Source: Cycloclasticus sp. (GTDB taxonomy: Bacteria; Pseudomonadota; Gammaproteobacteria; Methylococcales; Cycloclasticaceae). From it: a stretch of 43,798 bases of DNA. Under the pieces are notes generated by a model. That model was not told the DNA's origin. It was given only the letters and a program-made list of their open reading frames with translations, and searched no databases. This document shows positions 9,809 to 18,686 of the stretch, piece after piece. Position numbers and translations under genes: made by a program. Location of the stretch: the NCBI GenBank assembly GCA_012959695.1, contig DUCS01000005.1:1-43798 (forward strand). Direction: 5' to 3'. Positions within the stretch are counted from its first letter, which is position 1; the number at the start of each line of letters is the position of its first letter.

Positions 9809-10711
9809 ATGAAACCACGTCATTTTATTACCCTTAACGACCTCAGTGCCGACGAGTTGCGCGCTATTATTCAACGCGCCATAGAATTAAAGAAAATGCG
9901 TGCTGACGGCGCGATTTACGAGCCGTTAAAAAATAAAGTGCTGGCCATGATTTTTGAAAAATCATCCACCCGCACACGTATTTCATTTGAAGCCGGTATG
10001 GCTCAATTTGGTGGTGCCGCCTTATTTTTATCCCCACGTGATACGCAACTAGGTCGTGGCGAACCCATCGAAGATTCTGCGCGCGTTATTTCTCGCATGG
10101 TCGATGGCATCATGCTACGCACCAACGACCATGAAACGGTTACCACCTTTGCGCAACATTCTAACGTACCCGTTATTAACGGACTAACCGACCGGTTCCA
10201 CCCTTGCCAATTGCTGGCTGATTTGCAAACTTGGTTTGAACAACGTGGCGACATTAAAGGTAAACGAGTTTGCTGGATTGGCGATGGCAATAACATGTGT
10301 CAATCGTACATGAATGCAGCCAAATTATTAGACTTCAAACTGGCAATTGCCTGCCCCGCTGGTTATGAGCCCGAGCAAGCCTTGTTAGACGAAACATCTA
10401 GCCACGTTAAATTATTTCACGACCCTAAACAAGCCGTTATTGACGCTGACCTAGTGGTTACCGACGTATGGGCCAGTATGGGCCAAGAAGAAGAGCAAAA
10501 AAGCCGCGAAAAAGATTTTGCTGATTTCCAAGTTAATTCAGCACTCATGGCTCTCGCTAAACCAGACGCCATGTTTATGCATTGTTTGCCTGCACATCGC
10601 GGCGAAGAAGTCAGCACTGAGGTGCTGGATGGCGGCCAAAGTGTTATTTGGGATGAAGCAGAGAACCGCTTACATGCTCAAAAAGCGTTACTTGAATTTT
10701 TAATGAAATAA
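9809..10711 (+). CDS. argF: Ornithine carbamoyltransferase
   Basis: Makes citrulline from ornithine and carbamoyl phosphate. The 300-aa protein carries the carbamoyl-phosphate motif SSTRTR, the [12 protein letters not shown] segment, the ornithine-side DVWASMGQE and the catalytic HCLPAHRG. The length is that of the short anabolic form. The gene follows argD by 26 nt and precedes the SH3-domain gene by 24 nt, so they are probably co-transcribed. Confidence 0.96.
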   Translation: MKPRHFITLNDLSADELRAIIQRAIELKKMRADGAIYEPLKNKVLAMIFEKSSTRTRISFEAGMAQFGGAALFLSPRDTQLGRGEPIEDSARVISRMVDGIMLRTNDHETVTTFAQHSNVPVINGLTDRFHPCQLLADLQTWFEQRGDIKGKRVCWIGDGNNMCQSYMNAAKLLDFKLAIACPAGYEPEQALLDETSSHVKLFHDPKQAVIDADLVVTDVWASMGQEEEQKSREKDFADFQVNSALMALAKPDAMFMHCLPAHRGEEVSTEVLDGGQSVIWDEAENRLHAQKALLEFLMK

Positions 10712-10735
10712 ACCCTGTTTATCGAAGGATCACCT

Positions 10736-11401
10736 GTGAAAAAAATACTCTTAGCTATTGCTCTTTTAACCAGCACTGCCATTATGGCTGAATCAGCATA
10801 CGTTTCAGACGAGCTTGAAATTATGGTTCGTTCTGGCAAAAGTTCTGGCCATCGCATTATCGCCACATTGAAAAGCGGCAAAAAAATCAATGTCATTGAG
10901 CGTGATTCGGCCTCTGGTTACTCTCGCGTTAAACTCAGTCCATCACGTGAAGGCTGGGTACTATCAAGGTTATTACGTAAAACTCCTTCCGCTAAATCAC
11001 GCCTAGCAAAAGCGGAAGCATCATTGGCCAGTTTAAAAACAAAATTCAGCAGCTCCAGCAAACAGCTAAGCGAACTAAGCGAACAAAAAGGTAATTTAGA
11101 CAGCGAAGCCAGTACGCTCAAGACTGACAATATTTCTTTATCTCGCGAACTGGACCAACTTAAAGAAACATCCAGAAACGCTGTTGAGATTTTGCAAGAA
11201 CGAAACCAACTTCAGCAGCGCGTTGTAACCATTGAACGCGAACTTGAAAGCTTAAAAAGAGACAATGACACCTTGGTTAACAGCGACGTACAAGACTGGT
11301 TTTTAGCCGGCGCAGGCGTTTTGTTATTCGGTATTATTCTCGGCTTTATTCTACCTAAGCTGGGCTGGCGCAAGAAAACATCTTGGCAATCATCATTCTA
11401 A
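10736..11401 (+). CDS. SH3-domain membrane protein, TIGR04211/YgiM type
   Basis: The 221-aa protein has a Sec signal peptide (about residues 1-18, ending IMAES), a bacterial SH3 domain (about 20-80, with VRSGKSSGHRIIATLKSG and REGWVLSRLL) and a long coiled coil (about 85-180). One C-terminal transmembrane helix (about 187-207) is followed by a short basic tail. This is the layout of the TIGR04211 family, related to E. coli YgiM, whose function is not settled. It starts with GTG behind AAGGA at a 6-nt spacing. Its place between argF and ilvD has no clear metabolic reason. Confidence 0.88.
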   Translation: MKKILLAIALLTSTAIMAESAYVSDELEIMVRSGKSSGHRIIATLKSGKKINVIERDSASGYSRVKLSPSREGWVLSRLLRKTPSAKSRLAKAEASLASLKTKFSSSSKQLSELSEQKGNLDSEASTLKTDNISLSRELDQLKETSRNAVEILQERNQLQQRVVTIERELESLKRDNDTLVNSDVQDWFLAGAGVLLFGIILGFILPKLGWRKKTSWQSSF

Positions 11402-11422
11402 ATTCATACACACGAGCACACT

Positions 11423-13108
11423 ATGTCCGACAAAAAAAATAACAGTAGAAAATTTTCATCCCTAGTCGTCGACGGTATGGAGCGCGCACCAAGCCGCGCC
11501 ATGCTTCACGCTGTAGGCTTTAAAGACGAAGATTTCAAAAAGCCGCAGGTTGGCGTTGCCTCTACTTGGGCCATGGTCACCCCATGCAATATGCACATTA
11601 ACGGTCTAGCTGACGAAGCCGTTCGCGGCGTAGATCAAGCTGGCGGCAAAGGCGTTATATTTAATACCATCACTATCTCAGACGGTATTTCAATGGGCAC
11701 GGAAGGCATGAAATATTCACTGACCTCTCGTGAAGTGATTGCCGATTCAATTGAAACCGTTGTTGGCTGCCAAGGCTTTGATGGCGTGGTGGCTATTGGT
11801 GGCTGCGATAAAAACATGCCTGGTTGCATGATTGCCTTAGTGCGTTTAAACCGCCCTAGCGTGTTTGTTTACGGCGGCACCATTTTATCTGGCTGTCACA
11901 AACAACGTAAGCTCGATGTTATCTCAGTGTTCGAGGCCGTTGGCGCACGCGCAAACAACCTCATTGATGATGAAGAGTTACATGCCATTGAATCAAAAGC
12001 GATTCCTGGCGCAGGATCATGTGGCGGTATGTACACGGCCAACACCATGGCATCTGCCATTGAAGCAATGGGCATGAGCTTACCCAACAGTTCAGCGCAA
12101 GCCGCTATTTCTGCAGATAAAAAACAAGACTGTAAAGACGCTGGCGAAGCGGTGTTAAAATTGCTTGAGTTGGACATTAAGCCTCGCGACATAATGACCC
12201 GAAAAGCCTTCGAAAATGCAATCACTGTGGTGATTGCATTAGGCGGCTCAACCAACGCAGTACTCCACCTGCTGGCCATGGCACACAGCGCCGAAGTTGA
12301 TTTACAGCTAACTGATTTCACAACTATTGGTAAACGCGTACCCATGGTGGCCGATTTAAAACCAAGCGGCAAATACTCTATGGCGGAGCTGATTGATATT
12401 GGCGGCATCCAACCGTTAATGAAAATCTTATTGGGCGCGGGCTTACTACACGGCGATTGCTTAACCGTCACCGGCAAAACCTTGGCTGAAAACTTGGCTG
12501 ACGTTGCCCCGTACCCAGATAACCAAGATGTTATTCGCTCGTTAGACAACGCCATTAAAAAAGACAGCCACCTCGTTGTGCTACACGGCAATCTTGCAAG
12601 TGGTGGTGCGGTTGCAAAAATTACGGGTAAAGAAGGCTTAGGTTTCACCGGCACAGCACGCGTGTTTAATTCCGAAGAAGAATCCATGGCCAGCATTCTT
12701 GATGGTTCAATTAAAGAAGGCGATGTACTGGTTATACGTTACGAAGGCCCCAAAGGCGGACCCGGTATGCGAGAAATGCTAGCGCCCACATCCGCGATTA
12801 TGGGCCGCGGTTTAGGCGATAAAGTGGCGTTTATTACAGACGGTCGTTTCTCCGGCGGCACCCACGGTTTTGTGGTGGGCCATATCACCCCTGAAGCTTT
12901 CCAAGGCGGTGCTATCGCTATCGTTGAAGACGGCGACACCATCTCCATAGACAGTGTTAAAAATGAATTGCGCTTACACTTAGATGACGAGGTCATTCAG
13001 CAGCGCCTTGCTAATTGGACACAGCCAGAACCGCGCTATACACGTGGCGTGCTGTCTAAATACGCCAAACTTGTACGCTCTGCATCTGAAGGCGCCGTTA
13101 CTGATTAA
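11423..13108 (+). CDS. ilvD: Dihydroxy-acid dehydratase
   Basis: IlvD makes the 2-oxo acids that precede valine, leucine and isoleucine. The cluster-binding cysteines sit in [17 protein letters not shown] and [13 protein letters not shown], and the C-terminal part holds [13 protein letters not shown]. At 561 aa it is the shorter form, which in studied members usually carries a [2Fe-2S] cluster; that detail is by family analogy. It follows the SH3 gene by 21 nt and precedes argE by 18 nt. Confidence 0.96.
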   Translation: MSDKKNNSRKFSSLVVDGMERAPSRAMLHAVGFKDEDFKKPQVGVASTWAMVTPCNMHINGLADEAVRGVDQAGGKGVIFNTITISDGISMGTEGMKYSLTSREVIADSIETVVGCQGFDGVVAIGGCDKNMPGCMIALVRLNRPSVFVYGGTILSGCHKQRKLDVISVFEAVGARANNLIDDEELHAIESKAIPGAGSCGGMYTANTMASAIEAMGMSLPNSSAQAAISADKKQDCKDAGEAVLKLLELDIKPRDIMTRKAFENAITVVIALGGSTNAVLHLLAMAHSAEVDLQLTDFTTIGKRVPMVADLKPSGKYSMAELIDIGGIQPLMKILLGAGLLHGDCLTVTGKTLAENLADVAPYPDNQDVIRSLDNAIKKDSHLVVLHGNLASGGAVAKITGKEGLGFTGTARVFNSEEESMASILDGSIKEGDVLVIRYEGPKGGPGMREMLAPTSAIMGRGLGDKVAFITDGRFSGGTHGFVVGHITPEAFQGGAIAIVEDGDTISIDSVKNELRLHLDDEVIQQRLANWTQPEPRYTRGVLSKYAKLVRSASEGAVTD

Positions 13109-13126
13109 TGACGTTGGTCGCTAACA

Positions 13127-14290
13127 TTGATTAAGCTCCCTAATACGCTGGACATGATGCGTGCCCTAATCGGCACGCCATCTGTCAGCAGCACAAACGA
13201 TAGGCACGACCAAAGCAACCTGCCCGTTATTCACTTGCTGGCCGATTGGCTAGAGAACCTAGGGTTCAAGGTCAGTCTTCAACCACTTGTCGGTCAAGAA
13301 GGCAAAGCCAACTTAATAGCAACCATTGGTCCTACTCATAAGGGCGCAGACGGGTTGATTTTGTCTGGCCATACTGACACGGTTCCGTACGACGACAGCC
13401 ATTGGTCGCAAGACCCTTTCACGCTAACCGAAAAAGACAATAACTTTTACGGTTTAGGCAGTACCGACATGAAGTCATTTTTTGCGTTGGCAATAGAAAC
13501 AGCCGCAAAATTTAACGCATCCGATTTCAAGCGACCGTTGACCATTCTCGCAACCGCTGATGAAGAAAGCGCCATGAGTGGTGCGCAAGCTTTATTAAAA
13601 GAACAACTTCAACACGCGAAATATGCCGTTATTGGCGAACCAACCAACTTAACGCCGATTCGCATGCACAAAGGCGCGATGATGGAGTCGTTAATCGTCA
13701 CTGGGCACGCTGGGCACTCAAGCAACCCTAGCCTAGGCGCCAGCGCTACCGAAGGTATGCACCAAGTTATCAATGAACTACTTCGCTGGCGTGAAGAGTT
13801 ACAAGCTAAACACAATAACCCCGTGTTTGAGGTTTCATCACCGACCATGAACATTGGCTCTATTCACGGTGGCGACAACCCAAACCGTATTTGCTCGCAT
13901 TGTGAAACTCAAATTGATATTCGGCCTCTACCCGGCATGGACATCAACGCTATCCGCGCCGATTTACAAAAACGACTCGCTGACGTACTGCCTGAAAGCA
14001 GTAAATTAAAGCTCGCCTACAAACCCATTTTTTGTGGCGTTCCGCCTTTCGAAACACCTGCCGACGCCAAACTAACCCGAATGATTGAATCCATTACCGG
14101 CAAAACCGCGGAGTCAGTTGCCTTTGGTACCGAAGCGCCCTATTTAACTAACCTGGGTATCGACACCCTTGTGATTGGACCCGGCAACATTGATCAAGCA
14201 CATCAACCCAACGAATATATTCCAGGCGAACAAATCACGCCTTACTGCAACTTTTTGCAAACACTTGTTCACAATATTTGCATAAAGTAG
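13127..14290 (+). CDS. argE: Acetylornithine deacetylase
   Basis: An M20-family zinc hydrolase that releases ornithine from N-acetylornithine. Metal and catalytic motifs are seen: LSGHTDTVPYDD, GLGSTDMKSFF, ATADEESAMSGA, IGEPTNL and a C-terminal FGTEAPYL and PGNIDQAHQPNEY. The TTG start at 13127 is chosen because the first residues (IKLPNTLDMMRALIGTPSVS) match the start of E. coli ArgE; no ATG fits as well. Its presence with an ArgA implies the linear rather than the ArgJ cyclic route to ornithine. Confidence 0.94.
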   Translation: MIKLPNTLDMMRALIGTPSVSSTNDRHDQSNLPVIHLLADWLENLGFKVSLQPLVGQEGKANLIATIGPTHKGADGLILSGHTDTVPYDDSHWSQDPFTLTEKDNNFYGLGSTDMKSFFALAIETAAKFNASDFKRPLTILATADEESAMSGAQALLKEQLQHAKYAVIGEPTNLTPIRMHKGAMMESLIVTGHAGHSSNPSLGASATEGMHQVINELLRWREELQAKHNNPVFEVSSPTMNIGSIHGGDNPNRICSHCETQIDIRPLPGMDINAIRADLQKRLADVLPESSKLKLAYKPIFCGVPPFETPADAKLTRMIESITGKTAESVAFGTEAPYLTNLGIDTLVIGPGNIDQAHQPNEYIPGEQITPYCNFLQTLVHNICIK

Positions 14291-14328
14291 CAAAAACACA
14301 ATATTTTCTTAGGCAATCTCTTTTTATT

Positions 14329-14357
14329 TTGCGTTTTTTGCAATAAAAGATTAAAAT
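14329..14357 (+). promoter_or_regulatory. Sigma-70 promoter of argA
   Basis: TTGCGT (14329-14334), a 17-bp spacer and TAAAAT (14352-14357). Only six bases (14358-14363) separate the -10 from the ATG, so a start at the normal distance would give a leaderless or nearly leaderless mRNA. No Shine-Dalgarno is present. An imperfect inverted repeat (TTTTATT and AATAAAA arms about 14322-14349) overlaps the promoter and could be an operator. Confidence 0.5.
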
Positions 14358-14363
14358 TTCCGC

Positions 14364-15908
14364 ATGTCAAACAATGCAGCTCACATTATCCAGCAGTTTG
14401 GTGGCGTCAAATCACTTGCTCTTGCCATTAACAAAGACCCCGCAACCATCTACCGCTGGACCTACCCAAAACATAAAGGCGGCACTGGCGGCCTTGTGCC
14501 AAGGTCTGCTTTAAAGAAAATTCACGCTGCAGCGCAGTTATTGAACATCACGCTTGATGTTGACAAACAAAGTCCAGACTCCCTAACCCATACGCCTCAC
14601 CCCCACCAATTCGTCAATTGGTTTCGAAACACCGCGCCCTATATTCACGCTCATCGCGGTAAAACATTTGTTATCAACTTCAGCGGTGAGGCTGTTGATG
14701 ATGATACGTTTTCAACCTTAATTGAGGACTTAGCTTTATTAAACAGCTTGGGTATTCGCTTAATTCTGGTTCATGGCATTCGCCCGCAGCTCGAAAAAAA
14801 GATAGCTGCTAAAAAGCGTACCAGCCATGTATTTCAGCACTTACGCGTTACGGACAAAGAAACGCTTGAAATGGCCAAAGAAGCAACGGGGACAGTCCGC
14901 ACCAACATAGAAGCGATGTTGTCTACCAGCTTAGCGAATACGCCGATGGCTGACTCAAGCATACGCGTCGCCTCAGGCAACTTCATTACCGCAAAACCGT
15001 TGGGCGTTATTAACGGCGTAGATTACCAATTTACCGGTGAAACCCGCCGTGTAGATTGCAATGCCATATCAAGCACTCTAGATTCTGGGCACATTGTTTT
15101 GGTTTCCCCGATAGGCTACTCACCCACTGGCGACGTATTTAATCTCCGTAGCGAAGAAATTGCCACCGCCATTGCCACGGACATTAACGCTGACAAATTA
15201 ATTTTAATGACCGAGTGCAATGAATTATTAAGTCAGGACAAACAACTTATTCGGCAATTAACCACCGACCAAGCTCAAGTGTTATTGGATAAGAAAAACC
15301 ACCAATACAACGATACGAGCCTCCACCTACAAGAAGCAATACGCGCCAGCAAACTGGGCGTAGAACGCATCCACTTGATCGACCGAAAAATTAACGGTGG
15401 ACTCCAATTAGAATTATTTACACGTGAAGGCGCAGGGACTCTCATTAGCACTCAGCCGTTTGAAGATGCGCGGCCTGCAACCATCGATGACATTCACGGC
15501 ATCCTCGACCTCATTCGCCCACTTGAAGCGCATGGTTTACTTACCTACCGCCCTGCTGAAACGATTGAAATGGACATCGAAAAGTTTCACGTTATTGAGC
15601 AAGACGGTTTAATAACCACTTGCGCCGCGCTTTATGCGTACCCAGAGGATGCCATCGGCGAGCTAGCCTGCGTTGCGGTACACCCTAATTACCGCACGGG
15701 TGAACGCGGCGATTACCTGTTAACACTGATTGAAAAAGAGGCTCGCTCGAAAGGCTTAACTCGGTTGTTCGTACTCACCACACAAAGTAGCCATTGGTTT
15801 GCTGAAAAAGGCTTTAAACCTGCTGTGATTGCTGATTTGCCGAAAGCAAAACGAGATAACTACAATCAAACTCGACGCTCAAGCGTGCTCATCAAAAAAC
15901 TAGCATAA
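14364..15908 (+). CDS. argA: N-acetylglutamate synthase with fused N-terminal helix-turn-helix domain
   Basis: The first step of arginine synthesis. Residues from about 80 on align with E. coli ArgA throughout: an amino-acid-kinase-like domain (about 80-330, with HRGKTFVINFSGEA, LGIRLILVHG and RVASGNFITAKPLGV) and a GNAT acetyltransferase domain (about 365-514, with ELACVAVHPNYR and LFVLTTQSSHWF). The protein is 514 aa against 443 for E. coli. The extra N-terminus (about 5-65) reads as a small Cro/YdaS-like helix-turn-helix, ending in the motif WTYPKHKGGTGGLVP, as in short phage-type DNA-binding proteins. No usable ATG or GTG start lies between the two parts, so the fusion looks real. It could repress its own promoter or other arg genes in response to arginine; that is inference. 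Confidence 0.9.
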   Translation: MSNNAAHIIQQFGGVKSLALAINKDPATIYRWTYPKHKGGTGGLVPRSALKKIHAAAQLLNITLDVDKQSPDSLTHTPHPHQFVNWFRNTAPYIHAHRGKTFVINFSGEAVDDDTFSTLIEDLALLNSLGIRLILVHGIRPQLEKKIAAKKRTSHVFQHLRVTDKETLEMAKEATGTVRTNIEAMLSTSLANTPMADSSIRVASGNFITAKPLGVINGVDYQFTGETRRVDCNAISSTLDSGHIVLVSPIGYSPTGDVFNLRSEEIATAIATDINADKLILMTECNELLSQDKQLIRQLTTDQAQVLLDKKNHQYNDTSLHLQEAIRASKLGVERIHLIDRKINGGLQLELFTREGAGTLISTQPFEDARPATIDDIHGILDLIRPLEAHGLLTYRPAETIEMDIEKFHVIEQDGLITTCAALYAYPEDAIGELACVAVHPNYRTGERGDYLLTLIEKEARSKGLTRLFVLTTQSSHWFAEKGFKPAVIADLPKAKRDNYNQTRRSSVLIKKLA

Positions 15909-16001
15909 TGAAACCGCTGGCTTAATCACAACATTCTTCAAATCATGTTGTCTATACTTAAGCAAACAAGATACGAGACTAGAAACAATTTCGACCTATT
16001 T

Positions 16002-16823
16002 ATGAACGTTTTCCTACCAGAAAAATGTAACGCTTCTGATATCAAGGTATTGCAAATATCTGATATGCACCTATTCGCGACAACCGAGCAACACTTAGTG
16101 GGTGTAAATACGGAGCAAAGTTTCTTATCCATTCTGCAATTAGCTCAAGAAGAAAGCTGGCCACCCGATCTTATTTTTCTAACGGGTGATCTCAGCCAAG
16201 ATGCTTCAGAAGCCTCTTATACACGACTAATCGAGCATCTAACAGGGCTCAATATTCCATGCTACGTACTGCCTGGAAATCACGACATACCCGACACATT
16301 AACGCATATTTTTAGTCAGCAGCCAGTCTCCTACCAGCCTTTCCTACACCACGGTAAATGGCTATTCGCTTTTCTCGACTCCGAAACACCGGGCGAAGAA
16401 GGCGGCACACTCAACGAGAAAGCGGTAGAAGAGTTACAAATAGAAATTAATCAACATCCAGATAAGCACGTGCTGATTTGTTTACACCATCAATTGAAAC
16501 CTGTCGGTAGCGAATGGCTAGACACCATGGCCGTCATAAACCCTGATTCGCTGATTAAGGTCATAGATGAATCGCCAAATGTACTCGGCATTATTCACGG
16601 GCACGTGCACCAAACATTTGAAAGCGACATAGCCGGCATACCTATTTACGCGGTACCCTCGACTTGCTTTCAGTTTAAACCGCTTTGTAAAGCCTTCGCC
16701 ATTGATAACATTGCGCCGGGTTACCGCTGGTTACGCTTACAAGCTACTGGCCAAATACAAACCGATGTCATTAGGCTGGATAAAACACCTGACAACCTTG
16801 ATCAGCATTCCGCCGGCTATTAG
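16002..16823 (+). CDS. cpdA: 3',5'-cyclic-AMP phosphodiesterase
   Basis: A metallophosphoesterase of the CpdA family that hydrolyses cAMP. All metal motifs are present: QISDMHLF, LTGDLSQD, LPGNHD, CLHHQ and IHGHVHQ. The ATG at 16002 puts 15 residues before the first motif, as in E. coli and Pseudomonas CpdA. An ATG at 15945 would add 19 residues and is an alternative. Neither has a good Shine-Dalgarno. The 3' end abuts the convergent rppH stop exactly (16823/16824), with no room for a terminator between them. Confidence 0.9.
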   Translation: MNVFLPEKCNASDIKVLQISDMHLFATTEQHLVGVNTEQSFLSILQLAQEESWPPDLIFLTGDLSQDASEASYTRLIEHLTGLNIPCYVLPGNHDIPDTLTHIFSQQPVSYQPFLHHGKWLFAFLDSETPGEEGGTLNEKAVEELQIEINQHPDKHVLICLHHQLKPVGSEWLDTMAVINPDSLIKVIDESPNVLGIIHGHVHQTFESDIAGIPIYAVPSTCFQFKPLCKAFAIDNIAPGYRWLRLQATGQIQTDVIRLDKTPDNLDQHSAGY

Positions 16824-17324
16824 TTATTTACGATGAATATTGGGTGTAATGCCCGGGAATAGGCTCGACCACATTTCAGTCAGTGCGCTCAAATAAACAT
16901 TGCGTTTAAAATGCACTACATCAAACGCCGGCTCCCAATAGTCAGCCCAACGCCAACTGTCAAACTCGGGGGTATCGGTTGCGTCAAATCGAATCTGACT
17001 CTCGTCACCCACCAGCCTTAACATAAACCATATTTGTTTCTGCCCTTTGCACACAGGAAGGTTCCCTGAGCGAATAAAGCGTTTTGGCAAGTCGTAATAC
17101 ACCCACTCGCGCGTTTGGCAAAGTATTTCAACGTGCTCAGGTTTTAGGCCAATTTCCTCATGTAACTCACGGAACATTGCCTCTGCATGCGTTTCGCCTT
17201 CATCCATGCCACCTTGTGGGAACTGCCAACCACTTTGGTTTACCCTTCTCGCCCAAAATAATTTATTTTGCTGGTTACATAAAATGATGCCGACATTACG
17301 TCGGTAGCCATCGTCATCAATCAT
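16824..17324 (-). CDS. rppH: RNA pyrophosphohydrolase (Nudix)
   Basis: RppH removes pyrophosphate from 5'-triphosphorylated mRNA and starts decay. The 166-aa protein begins MIDDDGYRRNVGIIL and has the Nudix box GGMDEGETHAEAMFRELHEE followed by IGL. It also has WQFPQGG and the family segment VVHFKRNVY near the C-terminus. The length is typical. A minus-strand TATAAT at 17363-17358 is a possible -10 without a good -35. The divergent neighbour is a HAD phosphatase, an arrangement also seen in pseudomonads. Confidence 0.95.
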   Translation of the reverse strand: MIDDDGYRRNVGIILCNQQNKLFWARRVNQSGWQFPQGGMDEGETHAEAMFRELHEEIGLKPEHVEILCQTREWVYYDLPKRFIRSGNLPVCKGQKQIWFMLRLVGDESQIRFDATDTPEFDSWRWADYWEPAFDVVHFKRNVYLSALTEMWSSLFPGITPNIHRK

Positions 17325-17459
17325 CGTGCGCTTTTTACATTAACTAATTATGTATCATTATAGACACGTTTTTATAGTGTGCGAGCTTCCTCGACAAAAT
17401 GATTGGGAATTAACCCGATCTGTGTCAGACTTGTCGCTTTATACTGCAGCGCACACAAC

Positions 17460-18113
17460 ATGAGCTTAGCTATTTTCGACTTAGACAATACCCTAATCAG
17501 TGATGATAGCGACCACCTTTGGGGAGAGTTTCTTGTCGAGCAAAACTTAGTCGATAGCCACGATTACGCGAGAGCCAACACGCAATTCTATGACGACTAC
17601 TGCCAAGGCAAACTAGACATTAATAAATACCTGATTTTCGCCTTGTCATTCTTAGCAGAACACCCCATTGAGAAACTGAACCAATGGCGTCAACAGTTTA
17701 TTAATGAAAAAATTCACCCGTTGGTGTTACCAGCCGCAGAGAAACTCGTTGAAAAACATCGCGCTCAAGGTGACACCTTAATGGTCATTACCGCCACCAA
17801 TCGATTTGTTACCCAGCCCATCGTTGATTTATTCGGCATAAACAACATGCTGGCGACAGAACCTGAGCTCATAAACGGGCGCTATACCGGTCGATATGTA
17901 GACGAACCCTGTTACCAACAAGGCAAAGTCTCACGTTTAAATGCTTGGCTAATAAGCAATCAAGCCAACCTAAAAAACAGCACCTTTTACACTGACTCGC
18001 ATAACGACATACCGTTGTTGAAAAAGGTCACATTCCCCGTCGCTGTTGACCCTGATTCTGCACTGAAACAGCACGCAAGCGATCAGTCATGGCCGATAAT
18101 CAGCTTACGCTAA
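17460..18113 (+). CDS. HAD-IB family phosphatase
   Basis: The protein (217 aa from the ATG at 17460) has the haloacid dehalogenase motifs: the nucleophile in FDLDNTLIS, a conserved threonine in VITATNRF, and DSHNDIPLL as motif III/IV. It resembles the SerB/HisB-like HAD-IB proteins found beside rppH in other gammaproteobacteria; the true substrate is unknown. An in-frame start at 17403 would add 19 residues that precede the core and look untranslated. Three nt separate it from tag. Confidence 0.85.
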   Translation: MSLAIFDLDNTLISDDSDHLWGEFLVEQNLVDSHDYARANTQFYDDYCQGKLDINKYLIFALSFLAEHPIEKLNQWRQQFINEKIHPLVLPAAEKLVEKHRAQGDTLMVITATNRFVTQPIVDLFGINNMLATEPELINGRYTGRYVDEPCYQQGKVSRLNAWLISNQANLKNSTFYTDSHNDIPLLKKVTFPVAVDPDSALKQHASDQSWPIISLR

Positions 18114-18116
18114 CGA

Positions 18117-18683
18117 ATGGACAAGCTAAATCGTTGTTCTTGGGCAAAAAAACCGCTGGATATTATTTACCATGACACCGAATGGGGTGTGCCACTAAAA
18201 GATGAACACAAACTGTTCGAGTTTCTTATATTAGAAGGCGTACAGGCCGGATTAAGCTGGTCTATTGTGTTACAACGCCGGGAAGATTACCGTCAGTTGT
18301 ATGACAATTTTGACCCTGCTGTTGTCGCCAACTACAGCCAACAAAAGATTGATGCATTATTGTCAAACGCAACGTTAATCCGCAATAAATTAAAAATTAA
18401 TGCCAGCGTAAAAAATGCAAAGGCCTTTCTCCAAGTACAAAATGAATTTGGTAGTTTTTCAGTTTATCTTTGGGGCTTCGTCGACAACAAGCCCATTATT
18501 AACCACTGGCAAACCCACGAACAAGTGCCTAATGAAACAGATATCTCTATTCGCCTCAGCCGTGATTTAAAGAAAAGAGGATTTAGTTTCGTTGGCCCAA
18601 CGATTTGTTACGCATTAATGCAGGCTACTGGCTTAGTTAACGACCACTTAACCACCTGCTTTAGGCATTCCAAGCTAAAATAA
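18117..18683 (+). CDS. tag: DNA-3-methyladenine glycosylase I
   Basis: Removes 3-methyladenine from alkylated DNA. The 188-aa protein has the family opening RCSWAKKPLDIIYHDTEWGV, whose Cys and His join a later His and Cys (in HLTTCFRH) to form the Tag zinc site. The LILEGVQAGLSW segment is the substrate pocket, and FSFVGPTICYALMQATGLVNDH closes the fold. The length matches E. coli Tag. It is tightly packed between the HAD gene and cysG. Confidence 0.95.
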   Translation: MDKLNRCSWAKKPLDIIYHDTEWGVPLKDEHKLFEFLILEGVQAGLSWSIVLQRREDYRQLYDNFDPAVVANYSQQKIDALLSNATLIRNKLKINASVKNAKAFLQVQNEFGSFSVYLWGFVDNKPIINHWQTHEQVPNETDISIRLSRDLKKRGFSFVGPTICYALMQATGLVNDHLTTCFRHSKLK

Positions 18684-18686
18684 ACC

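Noticed and set aside
11896-12696. A 266-codon open frame opposite ilvD
   Set aside because: The plus-strand ilvD is unambiguous and full length. The opposite frame is a by-product of its codon use, with no motif or signal.
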